NCBI GenBank assembly: GCA_023251095.1
Contig: JAHEZL010000002.1
Location: 236,004-300,003, forward strand
Source of the DNA: Flavobacteriales bacterium
GTDB lineage: Bacteria > Bacteroidota > Bacteroidia > Flavobacteriales_C > GCA-002722245
DNA length: 64,000 nt
Reading direction: 5' to 3'
Shown here: positions 63,525 through 64,000 of the stretch, piece after piece
Numbering within the stretch: position 1 is the first letter of the stretch
How the letters are laid out: each line of letters opens with the position of its first letter
Program-made: the position numbers and the translations under genes
The notes under the pieces: generated by a model
The model's input: only the letters and a program-made list of their open reading frames with translations
Database searches by the model: none
Told to the model about the DNA's origin: nothing

Positions 63525-63765
63525 AGCAGAAATTGACATTATGCCGTTAAAAGCATTATTGGATCCGCAAGGAAAAGCAGTTGGCCACAGCATGAAAAAT
63601 ATTGGTTTATCAGAAATCGGAAATGTGCGCATAGGAAAACACATCTCTCTGGAAGTAGAGGCCGGTGATAAAAAAGAAGCAGAAACTAAAGTAGAAAGTG
63701 CCTGCAAAAAATTGCTGGCCAATCAAATCATGGAAAGCTACGAGTTTTCCTTGATAGAACTTTAG
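63514..63765 (+). CDS. purS: Phosphoribosylformylglycinamidine synthase subunit PurS
   Basis: An 83-residue protein with the PurS pattern: KFKAEIDIMPLKALLDPQGKAVGHSMKNIGL and NVRIGKHISLEVEAGDKKEAETKVESACKKLLANQIMESYEF. PurS forms a dimer that bridges PurL and PurQ in step four of purine synthesis and channels ammonia. Neither purL nor purQ is in the window. It is coupled to pssA by an 11-base overlap, an unexpected partner. Confidence 0.93.
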   Translation: MKFKAEIDIMPLKALLDPQGKAVGHSMKNIGLSEIGNVRIGKHISLEVEAGDKKEAETKVESACKKLLANQIMESYEFSLIEL

Positions 63766-63804
63766 GCACTCGATTCTAATCATTTCCGTTCATAGATGAA
63801 AAGC

Positions 63805-63832
63805 ACACGTTCATCGAAATTAAACGTGTTTT
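63805..63832 (+). terminator. Weak hairpin after purS
   Basis: ACACGTT/AACGTGT seven-base stem with an 11-base loop followed by TTT, 40 bases after the purS stop. Confidence 0.45.
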
Positions 63833-63903
63833 AAATATTTTGCTCTTTACAAGTGAGTATTTCCGTCGTATTATTGCCACGGGGAATAACTAACTCTTGT
63901 AAT

Positions 63904-64000
63904 ATGAAGGCAAACGCAACGCGTGCATTACTACTTGCATGCGTACTAATCACAGGGAACCTGATGGCATTAACATATGCCACTCTTCCACTTACCGATA
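63904..64000 (+). CDS. Secreted protein, 3' part missing
   Basis: An ATG at 63904 opens a frame to the window end (32 codons). It reads MKANATRALLLACVLITG, followed by NLMALTYATLPLTD, which fits a signal peptide and the beginning of a mature secreted protein. Nothing more can be said about the product. Confidence 0.55.
   Translation, partial: MKANATRALLLACVLITGNLMALTYATLPLTD

Overview
The window comes from a member of the Bacteroidota that carries a type IX secretion system (T9SS). Supporting signs are type A and type B T9SS C-terminal sorting domains, a PorU2/PorV2 pair, a PorP/SprF family protein, TonB-dependent receptors with CarboxypepD_reg-like N-termini, lipoproteins, and a promoter of the Bacteroidota form (TTTG, 19 bases, TAnnTTTG) in front of a tRNA-Gln gene. 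I cannot resolve genus or family from the sequence alone. No transposase, integrase, phage gene, CRISPR array or rRNA was found.

Layout. 1-5.8 kb: two minus-strand secreted giants, an L-type lectin protein cut by the window edge and a beta-helix protein with ten 88-residue repeats. 6.2-11.6 kb: MscS channel, N-carbamoylputrescine amidase and a large outer-membrane beta-propeller/barrel protein. 11.7-15.8 kb: a plus-strand operon of lipoproteins around a Tat-exported DUF1501 protein and a cytochrome-c-like lipoprotein, resembling planctomycete DUF1501/PSCyt modules. 15.8-20.2 kb: a STAS-like protein and an arginine operon (GNAT, argG, argC, argD). 20.5-33.8 kb: mostly housekeeping and envelope genes (ECF sigma factor with a protease-type partner, SPOR/HU-CCDC81 protein, radical SAM, kdsB, hemJ-like, thioesterase, TonB receptor, polysaccharide deacetylase, DUF2723 membrane protein). 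34.0 kb: tRNA-Gln.

34.3-53.0 kb is the accessory heart of the window: about 19 kb of plus-strand genes for cell-surface proteins. An RCC1-propeller/PKD type B cargo is followed by its likely SprF partner and a response regulator. Then come four proteins sharing an undescribed N-terminal domain of about 240 residues (named here the LDSW domain after a conserved motif), interleaved with a TonB-dependent receptor, a FISUMP lipoprotein and a beta-helix protein ending in a dockerin-like motif. Cohesin-like modules occur in the RCC1 protein and in the largest LDSW protein. The last two genes use codons typical of high expression. A surface assembly built from cohesin/dockerin-like contacts is a reasonable but unproven reading.

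53.1-64 kb: FMN glutamate synthase-like protein, lnt, the porV2-porU2 pair (accessory T9SS attachment components), pssA, purS and a secreted protein cut by the window end. Five intergenic spaces hold long perfect or compound inverted repeats, each of a different sequence; these are listed separately because nothing in the coding annotation explains them.
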